From: Lysobacteraceae bacterium
Lineage (GTDB): Bacteria > Pseudomonadota > Gammaproteobacteria > Xanthomonadales > Xanthomonadaceae
Reading direction: 5' to 3'
Length of the DNA: 36,450 bases
NCBI GenBank assembly: GCA_030681035.1
Contig: JAUXUI010000015.1
Coordinates: forward strand, 1-36,450
Below the pieces are notes generated by a model, which made no database searches, was not told the DNA's origin, and saw only the letters and a list, made by a program, of their open reading frames with translations. A program made the position numbers and the translations under genes. The stretch's first letter is position 1, and each line of letters opens with the position of its first letter. This document shows, one piece after another, positions 1 to 6,745 of the stretch.

Positions 1-140
1 CGGTGCCATGTACAGGCCCACGATGTCTTCGAGTTTCTCGGCAAACTTCGGGTCGCGCGAGACCTTGAAGCCGCGCACGAGGTGCGGTTTCAAGCCGTGC
101 GCCTGCCAATGCCGCATCACGGTGCTGCCACACACCCCAA
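1..140 (-). pseudogene. IS630-family transposase, C-terminal part (interrupted by prophage)
   Basis: Read on the minus strand this flank encodes residues of the type RHWQAHGLKPHL, then a stretch with FKVSRDPKF and EKLEDIVGLY. That is the linker between the helix-turn-helix and the DDE domain of IS630/Tc1-mariner transposases. The catalytic domain continues beyond the window edge. The N-terminal part is at 36316-36450, so the prophage split the gene inside the DNA-binding region. No stop codon separates this fragment from an open minus-strand frame that enters from the phage left end. Confidence 0.88.
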
Positions 141-531
141 TGTGCGGGGACTCTTGGTTTAGGAACACGGGACAAAGCGAAAAAACGTGGGACAAATCGG
201 GACGAAAGCCAAGACCGGCGCGGGTTTCGGCGGGCGCCGTGCTGAGATCGTCGCGCGCAGACTTGGTTTGCGAAATCGGGCCGTTTGGGGCCGATTTGAC
301 ACTTGATGTGCCAAGTGGGGGCCGTCGTGGATCGGCCTTCAAATCGCGTTTAAGCGGCCCATGATGATGGGGGCAACATAGCTGTACCACGTTGCCGTTG
401 CCCTGGATCACGACGGCGCCGGATGACGCGGACACTGGCCCCGCAGTCGCCGCCTGACTGACGCCACCCTGCGGGCATGTGCCCGCCAACGCCAGAATCT
501 CGCGGATTCGTGTCACTCGAAACTCATCCAT
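1..531 (-). CDS. Left-end minus-strand frame, second gene of repressor operon, open through the phage end
   Basis: This frame starts with ATG at 531 (AGGGGG 5 nt upstream on the minus strand), 20 nt after the repressor stop. It has no stop codon in the phage: 130 codons are open down to the left tip, and the frame then joins the IS630 transposase frame in phase and leaves the window. The first half looks protein-like (MDEFRVTRIREILALAG, then a segment with VVIQGNGNVVQL); the second half overlaps the transposase binding sites and looks less constrained. A lysogeny accessory protein is possible but the family is not recognised. Its length depends on the host DNA at the insertion site. The frame is certain; expression is inferred. 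Confidence 0.45.
   Translation of the reverse strand, partial: MDEFRVTRIREILALAGTCPQGGVSQAATAGPVSASSGAVVIQGNGNVVQLCCPHHHGPLKRDLKADPRRPPLGTSSVKSAPNGPISQTKSARDDLSTAPAETRAGLGFRPDLSHVFSLCPVFLNQESPHIGVCGSTVMRHWQAHGLKPHLVRGFKVSRDPKFAEKLEDIVGLYMAP
136..140. repeat. Target site duplication, left copy (CCCAA)
   Basis: CCCAA directly precedes the left TG terminus. The same five bases follow the right CA terminus at 36311-36315. Five base pairs is the normal Mu target duplication. Confidence 0.9.
146..160 (+). repeat. Left-end transposase site L1
   Basis: The bases GGGACTCTTGGTTT start a few bases inside the left terminus. Aligned from the tip, the left end and the inverted right end agree at about 16 of the first 20 positions (TGT..GG.GAC.CTTGGTTT). 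This is the outermost binding site expected for the A transposase. Confidence 0.8.
168..206 (+). repeat. GGGACAAA direct repeats near left end
   Basis: Three related 9-mers follow L1: CGGGACAAA at 168-176, TGGGACAAA at 188-196 and CGGGACGAA at 198-206, spaced 20 and 10 bp apart, so near-integral helical turns. No equivalent is seen at the right end. Function is unknown; a binding site for an accessory or host protein is one possibility. Confidence 0.55.
256..270 (+). repeat. Left-end transposase site L2
   Basis: CGCAGACTTGGTTTG repeats the core ACTTGGTTTG of the right-end sites. It lies 110 bp inside L1, close to the L1-L2 spacing of phage Mu. It overlaps the C-terminal part of a minus-strand frame. 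Confidence 0.7.
296..310 (+). repeat. Left-end transposase site L3 (weaker)
   Basis: TTGACACTTGATGTG shares GACACTTG with the right-end repeats and is exactly 40 bp from L2. It is half of a short dyad, CACTTG at 300-305 and CAAGTG at 312-317. Confidence 0.5.
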
Positions 532-550
532 CACCACCCCCTGTTGTCGA

Positions 551-1066
551 TCACCCTGCGGCCGCGCGTGCGAACCGCAGCACCTTGGCCTCCGGGAGGC
601 CTTCTTCCAGCAACTCGTAGATCAGGCTGACCAGCTCGGCCTTGTGGGCGGCGTCCAGCGGGCGGCCCGCCAGCGCCTCGTCGGCCAATTGCAGCGCCAT
701 GCGTAGCGATTCAGCACGTATCGGGGCTGGTATCTGGGTGGCGAGCCGAGCGCGTGCAAAGAAGCCCTTCTCGAAGGCGCGAATCCACTCGGCTGAAGCG
801 GTGTCTCCGGTCAGCGCCGCGGCGCGCTTAGCGACGACCTCCGGGTCGGTGTCGTCGGGCAGCCGCTCAGGGCCATCACCCGTCAGGAGCCACAAGGGAT
901 TCCAGCCCATCGCGCTCAGGCGAGCGAGGTCGTTTGCGCCTATCTCGCGCTCACCACGTTCCCATCGAGCGTAGGTGTTCTTGTGGACATTCAAGGAGGC
1001 GGCCATCGCCTCTTGCGAGAGTCCACCGCGTATCTGAGCCAGGCGCCTGCCAATCACTGGAGACAC
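551..1066 (-). CDS. Phage repressor, HTH XRE/CI-like (Mu c analogue)
   Basis: A 171-residue protein with an N-terminal Cro/CI-type helix-turn-helix around residues 5-50 (SQEAMAASLNVHKNTYARWERG is the recognition region), followed by a helical C-terminal half. It is transcribed away from ner and the early genes, as expected for the lysogenic repressor of a transposable phage. The start taken is GTG at 1066; a second GTG lies at 1057 and neither has a strong ribosome site. The gene is followed by a minus-strand frame beginning at 531. Its likely operators are the ACGCGCGAA repeats at 1077-1209. The role follows from fold and position, not from tested binding. Confidence 0.85.
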   Translation of the reverse strand: MSPVIGRRLAQIRGGLSQEAMAASLNVHKNTYARWERGEREIGANDLARLSAMGWNPLWLLTGDGPERLPDDTDPEVVAKRAAALTGDTASAEWIRAFEKGFFARARLATQIPAPIRAESLRMALQLADEALAGRPLDAAHKAELVSLIYELLEEGLPEAKVLRFARAAAG

Positions 1067-1076
1067 CCGATTAGGT

Positions 1077-1209
1077 TTCGCGCGTCACCTCGGCCACGCG
1101 CGAAGCGACGCGCGAAACATTGCGCGTGCTTCGCGCGTGGCGTAACTAACTGATCTGCCGTAGCTAACTGCCAAGAAACACGTTTGGGTGCCAGGCGCTG
1201 ACGCGCGAA
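1077..1209. promoter_or_regulatory. Operator array between repressor and ner
   Basis: The 9-mer ACGCGCGAA or its complement TTCGCGCGT occurs five times exactly: 1077-1085 (minus), 1096-1104 (plus), 1108-1116 (plus), 1130-1138 (minus) and 1201-1209 (plus), with a degenerate copy near 1120. Four crowd next to the repressor start and one lies just upstream of the early promoter. A second repeat, CTAACTG, occurs at 1146-1152 and 1164-1170, 18 bp apart. The array probably binds the repressor, Ner or the N-terminal domain of A, since in Mu the operators double as the internal transposition enhancer. Confidence 0.75.
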
Positions 1210-1210
1210 A

Positions 1211-1250
1211 CCCGTTCGGGGTTGACACGACACCCGAACGGGTCTATATC
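1211..1250 (+). promoter_or_regulatory. Early promoter with flanking dyad
   Basis: A consensus -35 box TTGACA (1222-1227) and a -10 box TATATC (1245-1250) are separated by 17 bp. The -35 is bracketed by CCCGTTCGGG (1211-1220) and its reverse complement CCCGAACGGG (1233-1242), a perfect 10-bp inverted repeat, so a dimeric regulator bound there would cover the promoter. It reads into ner, whose ribosome site GGAGGT is at 1270-1275. Confidence 0.82.
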
Positions 1251-1285
1251 TATGCCCCATAGCAACACCGGAGGTATCAACGCAC

Positions 1286-1642
1286 ATGCCCACTCTCGCT
1301 AAGCCAAAAAAACCAGCCGCACGCGACTGGCACTGGAAGGACGTCATCGCCGCCCTACACAAGGCGGGGTGGAGCCTCCGCCAAGTGTCGCTGGCGGAGG
1401 GCTACCCTGAGGACTCATCCGCCCTCGGCGAAACCGCGCGGCGCCCCTACCCCAAGGCCGAGGCGATCTTGGCGCGCTACATCGGCGTCGCTCACCCGAT
1501 GGTGATCTGGCCGACCCGTTATGACGAGGACGGTCAGCCGAACCGCCGGCGCGGACCGGCGCCGATGCGCGGACGCGCTTCTGCCGGAGAGGTTACCACC
1601 CCCAGCAGCGGCCGCAATACGCAGACGCGCAAGGCAGCGTAG
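1286..1642 (+). CDS. ner: Ner-like transcriptional regulator
   Basis: A 118-residue protein with the Ner/Nlp DNA-binding domain at about residues 14-75: DWHWKDVIAALHKAGWSLRQ, then RPYPKAEAILARYIGV and the closing IWPTRY. In Mu, Ner turns down both repressor and early transcription after infection. The C-terminal 40 residues are basic and low in complexity, longer than the roughly 75-residue Mu protein. The ATG at 1286 follows GGAGGT by 10 nt. It is the first gene of the early operon, opposite to the repressor. Confidence 0.9.
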   Translation: MPTLAKPKKPAARDWHWKDVIAALHKAGWSLRQVSLAEGYPEDSSALGETARRPYPKAEAILARYIGVAHPMVIWPTRYDEDGQPNRRRGPAPMRGRASAGEVTTPSSGRNTQTRKAA

Positions 1643-1644
1643 AT

Positions 1645-2049
1645 ATGCCGCCTATCCACCTGCCGCCGGGCGCCGAGCCCTCCGAATGCCCCAATAGCGG
1701 ACCTGCGCCGGAAACGTCTGTCCTTCCAGCAGCATGCCCATCCGAAGAGGCCACACCGATGGCACCAACCACAGATACCCATGCGACGGATCGCTGCGAA
1801 GCAGCCGCCGCGCCTCAGCCGCGAGGCGTTTTGCCAGCGCGCTCTTCGAGCGTTGAAGACGCGATAGCGCATGCCGTAGAGCGGCGGCGTTATCTGGCGG
1901 CGATGAAGGCAAAAACGACCCCAGATGCGCCGTCAGAGCGAGCACATCTTCAAAAAACGCGGGGCGTGGTGGCAGGTCTGAAGGCGCGCTTGGCGGCAGT
2001 GCTGCGCGCAGCAGCGCGAGTTCTCGACGAAGATCGGCCGTCGGCATGA
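1645..2049 (+). CDS. Doubtful plus-strand ORF after ner
   Basis: A 134-residue frame beginning 2 nt after the ner stop and overlapping the next frame at ATGA (2046-2049), which is operon-like. Against it, there is no clear ribosome site, the first half is a proline/alanine-rich jumble, and base composition by codon position (about 75, 63 and 59% GC at positions 1, 2 and 3, counted by hand) is not that of its neighbours, where position 3 is richest. A minus-strand frame with a better start covers the same DNA. Only one of the two is likely to be real. Confidence 0.3.
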   Translation: MPPIHLPPGAEPSECPNSGPAPETSVLPAACPSEEATPMAPTTDTHATDRCEAAAAPQPRGVLPARSSSVEDAIAHAVERRRYLAAMKAKTTPDAPSERAHLQKTRGVVAGLKARLAAVLRAAARVLDEDRPSA

Positions 2050-2110
2050 GCGTGACGGTCATCCCCGCAAAGCTTTCGCCGAAGGACTCGGCATTGAGCG
2101 TGTCGGTCAC
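1652..2110 (-). CDS. Possible minus-strand gene inside the early operon
   Basis: A 152-residue frame starting at GTG 2110 with GGAGA 6 nt upstream (2117-2121 on the complement). The protein has plausible amphipathic helices (TADLRRELALLRAALPP, then a segment with ALSRLQRSKSALAKRLAAEA) and an aromatic C-terminal region (GYLWLVPSVWPLRMGM). No family is recognised. It would be transcribed against ner and A, which is unusual for a Mu-like early operon. Codon-position composition slightly favours this strand over the plus frame. A cargo gene or a chance antisense frame are both possible. Confidence 0.4.
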   Translation of the reverse strand: MTDTLNAESFGESFAGMTVTLMPTADLRRELALLRAALPPSAPSDLPPRPAFFEDVLALTAHLGSFLPSSPPDNAAALRHALSRLQRSKSALAKRLAAEARRLLRSDPSHGYLWLVPSVWPLRMGMLLEGQTFPAQVRYWGIRRARRPAAGG

Positions 2111-2525
2111 GGGTGTCTCCGGTGGCTGGGTTGGGTCGGGTCGCACCGCCGATCCTAGCACCGGCGGCGCCCCCTCGACGGCGGCGCTGCGCGTGCGCCA
2201 GGCCGCCCTGACCGCGTTGTGGAACGCTGCCGTCGAGCGCCTGGGCGCTACGCCGAAAGGGGATGCGCACGTCGGCGAACGGGTGGAATGGCGGCTGATC
2301 ATCGACGCCATCCGGGCGGAGTTTAAGAGCATGAATCGTGCCATCAAACAGCGCCTGGCCCAGGCGGAAAACGGGTGGGGATCAGCATGCGAGTGCCCCG
2401 CGTCAGGTGTCGCGAAAACCCATGCAGCAAGGGCACAGTGCAGCCGCGTCGCGGGCGGAGCGTCGAACCTTCGTGCACCCCACTGTGTGACCGAGCCGGC
2501 CGCCGGGGCGGTGTCGCATGCGTAA
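2046..2525 (+). CDS. Early-operon protein of unknown function
   Basis: A frame of up to 159 residues. Residues from about V50 (GTG at 2193) onward look coding: RVRQAALTALWNAAVERLG, then VEWRLIIDAIRAEFKSMN, a helical segment, then a cysteine-containing tail. The N-terminal 45 residues overlap the start of the competing minus-strand frame and are low in complexity, so the real start may be TTG 2091 (AAGGA 7 nt upstream) or a later GTG. It overlaps the next gene by 8 bp. No function can be assigned. Confidence 0.55.
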   Translation: MSVTVIPAKLSPKDSALSVSVTGVSGGWVGSGRTADPSTGGAPSTAALRVRQAALTALWNAAVERLGATPKGDAHVGERVEWRLIIDAIRAEFKSMNRAIKQRLAQAENGWGSACECPASGVAKTHAARAQCSRVAGGASNLRAPHCVTEPAAGAVSHA

Positions 2526-2964
2526 GCGCGACACCGCCTCGGGCGACCTTTTTGACCAAATCCCACGGCCGGCGCCGGCAGTGCCGGCGTCGATGGACTA
2601 CCGCGCGCGGGTGTCCGCTCTGGTCGCGGACATGCTGGCCGCGGCGCACACCGCCGGGTTGGACAGGTACGCGGTGGCCGCGCAATGCAGCCGACTGGCA
2701 GGCCGCGAGGTCAGCAAGGCGATGTTGGACGGCTACACCGCCGAGAGCCGGGACACGTTCAACGTCCCGTTGTGGCTGGCGCCGGTGCTGGAAACGGCGT
2801 GCCAGCGCAATGACCTGAGCGAGTGGCTGGCGAGCGTGCGCGGCGGTCGCATCGTGTGGGGCGCCGAGACGCTGGACACCGAGATTGGCCGGATCGAAGG
2901 CGAGCGCGAGGCGCTGGCGAACCAACTGCGCGAGTTGAGGGACTTACGACGGAGGGTGCGGTGA
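2518..2964 (+). CDS. Conserved transposable-phage early protein upstream of A
   Basis: A 148-residue protein of the type found just before the transposase in many Mu-like phages: an N-terminal segment DLFDQIPRPAPAVPASMDYR, a central part with VSKAMLDGYTAESRDTFNVP, and a charged C-terminal helix (GRIEGEREALANQLRELRDL). It may be a small DNA-binding or regulatory protein; the function is unknown. The start ATG overlaps the previous stop, and the stop shares TGATG with the next gene, so translation is probably coupled. Family recognition is from memory of similar phage proteins. Confidence 0.8.
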   Translation: MRKRDTASGDLFDQIPRPAPAVPASMDYRARVSALVADMLAAAHTAGLDRYAVAAQCSRLAGREVSKAMLDGYTAESRDTFNVPLWLAPVLETACQRNDLSEWLASVRGGRIVWGAETLDTEIGRIEGEREALANQLRELRDLRRRVR

Positions 2965-3077
2965 TGGCTATCGAAACTTCTCAGAGCCTGTGTCTTGTAG
3001 GTACCGAGATACAGATTAGCTACGACAAGCACTACCGCGCCATGCGCGAGGGCTGGGTACGCCGGGGGAACCTCTGA
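2964..3077 (+). CDS. 37-residue early peptide between the gp upstream and A
   Basis: The ATG at 2964 overlaps the preceding stop (TGATG) with GGAGGG at 2951-2956 as ribosome site. The 37 residues end at a TGA that overlaps the ATG of A in the same TGATG manner. The peptide contains a central TEIQISYDKHYRAMREGW and a basic end. The perfect double overlap suggests a real coupled gene. It may serve mainly to bring ribosomes to A. No homologue is recognised. Confidence 0.6.
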   Translation: MAIETSQSLCLVGTEIQISYDKHYRAMREGWVRRGNL

Positions 3078-5083
3078 TGTCTGGCATCACACACGCTGCG
3101 GATGCAGAGGGTTACAACATCCGCACGATTGCGCTGGCGTTGGGCGTAACCAAGCGGGCAGCCGAACTCCGCGCAAACCGCGAGAAGTGGCCGTTCACTC
3201 GGGCCAAGAGCGGCCGGGTGTGGATTCGCCTCTACCGTCTCGCCGACCTGCCGGCCGACGTTCAAGCCGCCATTCTGCTGCGCGCCAACCGCGCGGCAAC
3301 AGCGCAAGAGCAGGCGCCGCGCCAGCATCGCGACCGCTCGCGCCGATGGACCGACGAACAACTGCGCAGCGCTTGGCAGCGCTATGAGCGCGTTACCGAC
3401 GATCTGAAAAACGAGGCCAAGCGCAGGCATGCGGCGCTGCTCTCTGTTGACGCGCTGGTGCGCGGTGGCCACGCGCTGATGAGCGCTCGCGGCACGGTTG
3501 CAGCTCAGCTCCAGCGCGAAGGCGTGCGCGGCGCCAGCGTCGCTACGCTCGGCCGCTGGGCGAAGGAGATCAAAGGAGCGCCGCGCGATGCGTGGCTTGC
3601 GCTGCTCACGCCGGCGTACGTCGGCCGCACCGCGACGGCGGAGATGCCCACCGAGGCGTGGGACATCTACAAAGCGGACTGGCTTCGGCTTGAGCAGCCG
3701 AGCGCAGAGTCTTGCTATGCGCGGCTGCAGCGCGTTGCTACCGAGCACGGCTGGGAACTGCCGAGCCTGCGCACGTTCACGCGCCGGATCGACCGCGAGA
3801 TACCTGTGCAAGTCCAGGTGCTGGCACGTGAGGGCGAGGAAGCGCTGATGCGGATGTATCCCGCGCAGGAACGCGACCGTAGTGGCTTTGCGGCGCTGGA
3901 GGCGGTCAACGCCGACGGCCATAAATTCGACGTTTTTACCCGATTCGAAGACGGGACGATTGGCCGGCCGATGATGGTCGGCGTGCAGTGTCTCGGCAGC
4001 GGCAAATTGCTCGGCTACCGCGTCGCGCAAACTGAAAGCGCTGACCTTGCGCGTCTGGCGTTCGCAGACGTGGTGCGCACCTACGGCATTCCGAGGTTGT
4101 GCTGGCTGGACAATGGGCGCGGCTTTGCATCCAAGATGTTGACCGGCGGCGCGCCGACGCGCTACCGGTTCACTGTGCGCGAGGAAGACCCCACCGGCAT
4201 CCTGGTCGCGCTGGGCATCGAGATTCACTGGGCCACGCCGTACCACGGTCAGGCCAAACCGATCGAACGCGCGTGGCGCGACCTATGCGACCGCGTCGCC
4301 AAACATCCCGCGTTCGCTGGCGCGTACACGGGCAACAACCCCACCGCCAAGCCAGAGAACTACGGTTCGAAGGCGGTGCCGATCGAGGAATTCCGCCGCG
4401 TCCTGGCTGACGAAATCGCGCACCACAACGCGCGCGAAGGCCGGCGCACGAAGGTCTGTGCTGGGCGCAGCTTCGACCAGACGTTTGCGGCCAGCTACGC
4501 CACCGCGCCGATCCGCCGCGCCACGCCGGAGCAACTGCGCAGCATGCTGCTGGCGGCCGACGTGTCGATGAGCAGCCGCACGGACGGAAGCGTGCGGCTC
4601 GGCGGCAATCGGTATTGGTGCGAGGCGCTGGCGCCACTGGCGGGGCAGCGGCTGATGGTGCGGTTCGATCCCGACAACCTGCACGGCTCTGTCGCGGTGT
4701 ACACGATGGCCGGCGTCTACGTCGCCGATGCGGAGTGCGTTGCCGCCGTAGGTTTTGCCGACACCAGCGCTGCGACCGAGCACGCGCGAGGCAAGGGCCA
4801 GTGGCGCCGCGCGGCAAAGCAGCAGCTCGCGGCCGAGAGGCGAATGGACGCCGCCAGCGTGGCTGCGCAGCTACCCACCGCGCCGCCCGAAAACATGCCC
4901 GAACCGACCGTTGTCGCCGGCATGTTCGGCGGCAAACGCAATCCGGTACCGGAATCCGCAGACGGGCCGATGCGCCGCACCGGCACAGACGATCACCGCG
5001 AATCCAGGCTGGGGGATTTCCTGGCCGCGCAACTGCGCGCGCGCAATGCCGAGAGCGGGTGGACGCCACCGCAACCCGAGTAG
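3077..5083 (+). CDS. A: Mu A-type DDE transposase
   Basis: A 668-residue transposase, near the 663 residues of MuA. The N-terminus holds a Mu-type winged helix (residues about 10-65, with YNIRTIALALGVTKRAAELR), followed by the end-binding helical domains. The catalytic triad is visible: D280 (VNADGHKFDVF), D345 (CWLDNGRGFASKML) and E397 (GQAKPIERAWRDL), spaced much as in MuA (269, 336, 392). The C-terminal part should contact B. It cuts and joins phage ends during integration and replicative transposition, acting on the L and R repeats. The ATG overlaps the preceding stop; the gene ends in tandem stops TAG TAA. Confidence 0.96.
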   Translation: MSGITHAADAEGYNIRTIALALGVTKRAAELRANREKWPFTRAKSGRVWIRLYRLADLPADVQAAILLRANRAATAQEQAPRQHRDRSRRWTDEQLRSAWQRYERVTDDLKNEAKRRHAALLSVDALVRGGHALMSARGTVAAQLQREGVRGASVATLGRWAKEIKGAPRDAWLALLTPAYVGRTATAEMPTEAWDIYKADWLRLEQPSAESCYARLQRVATEHGWELPSLRTFTRRIDREIPVQVQVLAREGEEALMRMYPAQERDRSGFAALEAVNADGHKFDVFTRFEDGTIGRPMMVGVQCLGSGKLLGYRVAQTESADLARLAFADVVRTYGIPRLCWLDNGRGFASKMLTGGAPTRYRFTVREEDPTGILVALGIEIHWATPYHGQAKPIERAWRDLCDRVAKHPAFAGAYTGNNPTAKPENYGSKAVPIEEFRRVLADEIAHHNAREGRRTKVCAGRSFDQTFAASYATAPIRRATPEQLRSMLLAADVSMSSRTDGSVRLGGNRYWCEALAPLAGQRLMVRFDPDNLHGSVAVYTMAGVYVADAECVAAVGFADTSAATEHARGKGQWRRAAKQQLAAERRMDAASVAAQLPTAPPENMPEPTVVAGMFGGKRNPVPESADGPMRRTGTDDHRESRLGDFLAAQLRARNAESGWTPPQPE

Positions 5084-5088
5084 TAAAA

Positions 5089-5149
5089 CGCCCCGGCTGT
5101 TAGCTCAGCGCGGGGCGGGTGTTGACCAACCGATGTATCGACCAACCGA
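5089..5149 (+). promoter_or_regulatory. A-B intercistronic hairpin and direct repeat
   Basis: CGCCCCG (5089-5095) can pair with CGGGGCG (5111-5117) around a 15-nt loop, with no T tract, so it is more likely an RNA-stability or attenuation element than a full terminator. It is followed by a 10-bp direct repeat GACCAACCGA at 5124-5133 and 5140-5149, just before the B ribosome site (GGAG, 5150-5153). The function is unknown. Confidence 0.5.
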
Positions 5150-5163
5150 GGAGATTCTAACGC

Positions 5164-6132
5164 ATGAACACCGCAACCGTTACCCCACTGCGCGCCACAG
5201 ACGACGAAGCGCGCGACGTGCGCGCCCAGGTGCGCGGCCTGATGCAGATAGATCGCACGCTGTCGCAAGCGCGCATCGCGAAAGAATCGGGGCTGTCGAC
5301 GACTGTCGTCAGTCAATGGCTGAGCGGCACGTATCCCGGCGACAACGCAGCCGTCGAGGCCAAACTGCAACGCTGGATCGACACAACGCAAGCCCAGCGC
5401 GAACACGCTGCGCGGCTGCCAGCAGCGCCGGACTATGTGGCCACGCCCAGCAGCGAGCGCGTGATTGCGGCGCTCACCTACGCACAGGTTGCCGGCGACA
5501 TCGCTGTGATTTACGGCGGTGCGGGGCTCGGCAAGACGAGCGCAATCCGCGCGTACGCACGCCGAGCGCCGAACGTGTGGCACTGCACGATGACGCCGGC
5601 CAGCGCCAGCGTAGCAACGGCGCTGGAGGAAATCGCGGAGGCTGTCGGTGCGGGTGCTGCTACCGGCGGCGCCGCCAAACTGTTTCGTGCGGTCTGCAAG
5701 CGGGCCGACGACAGCGCGGGCTTGCTGGTGATCGACGAGGCACAGCACCTCAGCATTGCAGCGCTGGATCAGATCAGGGCCATCCACGACGCCACTGGCA
5801 TCGGCATCGCGCTGGTGGGCAACGAGAGCGTGTATGCACGCCTCACGGGCGGAAATCGCGCCGCATACCTTGATCGCCTCTACAGCCGCATCGGCAAGCG
5901 GATCCGCCTGACGAAGAGCACGCAAGCCGACGCAGTGGCGATCCTGGCTGCGTGGGACATCGACGAGAAGCCGTGCCGCGCGCAGTTGATCGACATCGCA
6001 AGCAGGCCTGGTGGACTGCGCGGGCTCACCAAGGTCTTGCGCCTCGGCTCGATGTACGCCGCCGCCGAGGGCCGCACCCTGTGCTGCGACGACGTGCGTG
6101 CCGCGTGGCGTGAACTGGGGGGTGAGGCATGA
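5164..6132 (+). CDS. B: Mu B-type AAA+ ATPase, target-DNA activator
   Basis: A 322-residue protein with an N-terminal helix-turn-helix (about residues 30-65, ARIAKESGLSTTVVSQWLSG), a Walker A motif GGAGLGKT at residues 118-125 (K124) and Walker B LLVIDEAQH (D191, E192). MuB forms ATP-dependent filaments on target DNA, stimulates A and gives target immunity. The N-terminal HTH plus AAA+ layout and the position after A make the assignment firm. The ribosome site is GAGGAG about 10 nt before ATG. The stop overlaps the next start (ATGA). Confidence 0.94.
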   Translation: MNTATVTPLRATDDEARDVRAQVRGLMQIDRTLSQARIAKESGLSTTVVSQWLSGTYPGDNAAVEAKLQRWIDTTQAQREHAARLPAAPDYVATPSSERVIAALTYAQVAGDIAVIYGGAGLGKTSAIRAYARRAPNVWHCTMTPASASVATALEEIAEAVGAGAATGGAAKLFRAVCKRADDSAGLLVIDEAQHLSIAALDQIRAIHDATGIGIALVGNESVYARLTGGNRAAYLDRLYSRIGKRIRLTKSTQADAVAILAAWDIDEKPCRAQLIDIASRPGGLRGLTKVLRLGSMYAAAEGRTLCCDDVRAAWRELGGEA

Positions 6133-6410
6133 GCGCGCTTGGTAACCTACCGCCGTCCGGATGCGCCGCCGTCGCCGCGTTTAACCGCGTGGTGGATGGT
6201 GCGCTCGCCCTTACCCCGGACGGCCTGCGCTCCGCGGTCGAGATGGTCGATCGAGCGGTCAGGATCGTCGAGGCCGACCATGCATACGACGATGGCGATA
6301 GCTCGATGGCGTTGCTCGCGATGTACGGGATTGTCCACCGGGCGCTGTTCGGTGGCGCCGCCGACGATCCGCCGGAGACTGAGGAGGGAACACATCATGA
6401 AACGACATAA
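6129..6410 (+). CDS. Small early protein of unknown function
   Basis: A 93-residue acidic protein whose ATG overlaps the B stop. Predicted mostly helical (AAFNRVVDGALALTPDGLRS, then VEMVDRAVRIVEADHAY). The C-terminal 15 residues are rich in D, E, H and T and overlap the ribosome site and start of the next gene. No domain is recognised. It belongs to the semi-essential early region of transposable phages, where genes are small and variable. Confidence 0.7.
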   Translation: MSALGNLPPSGCAAVAAFNRVVDGALALTPDGLRSAVEMVDRAVRIVEADHAYDDGDSSMALLAMYGIVHRALFGGAADDPPETEEGTHHETT

Positions 6411-6744
6411 GCACACCCCGCGTGGACTGCTGATCGACGACGTGGTGCAGATCGTCAGCGCGGACGCGGATTGGCGCGCAGTACGCGATTGCTACGAGTC
6501 CAGCGCCAATGCAGCGCGCATCGACGCCTACCGCGCGCGCCTGGCCGAGAGTCTCGACCCGCTGGGCGATTGCGACGTGTTGGCGCGCCGGCAACTGGCC
6601 GGCATGCGCGTACAAGCCGAGCTGCGTCGCCGCGACCGCGCACTGCAGCTGCGCCGCCGCTTACGCGCAGTGCCGACGCCAGCGCCGGCCACAGCGTCCG
6701 AGGCGCCCAGCAACGTCGTGCGCATCGGTCGCATGAGGCACTGA
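6397..6744 (+). CDS. Arginine-rich early protein, unknown function
   Basis: A 115-residue protein starting at ATG 6397 behind GAGGAGGG (6381-6388), a stronger choice than the longer upstream frame opening at 6139. It begins KRHKHTPRGLLIDDVVQIVS and has a long basic helix (AGMRVQAELRRRDRALQLRR), suggesting nucleic-acid binding. It overlaps the previous gene by 14 bp and ends 1 nt before the next start. Family unknown. Confidence 0.75.
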   Translation: MKRHKHTPRGLLIDDVVQIVSADADWRAVRDCYESSANAARIDAYRARLAESLDPLGDCDVLARRQLAGMRVQAELRRRDRALQLRRRLRAVPTPAPATASEAPSNVVRIGRMRH

Positions 6745-6745
6745 C

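Noticed and set aside
8-364. 118-codon plus-strand frame at the left flank
   Set aside because: It runs across the phage tip opposite the IS630 fragment and has no start signal or protein character.
3032-4246. 404-codon minus-strand frame
   Set aside because: Opposite the transposase with intact DDE residues; shadow frame.
5096-5125. TTAGCTCAG resembling a tRNA D arm
   Set aside because: No pairing GAGC follows and no other tRNA parts are present; it is the loop of the A-B hairpin.
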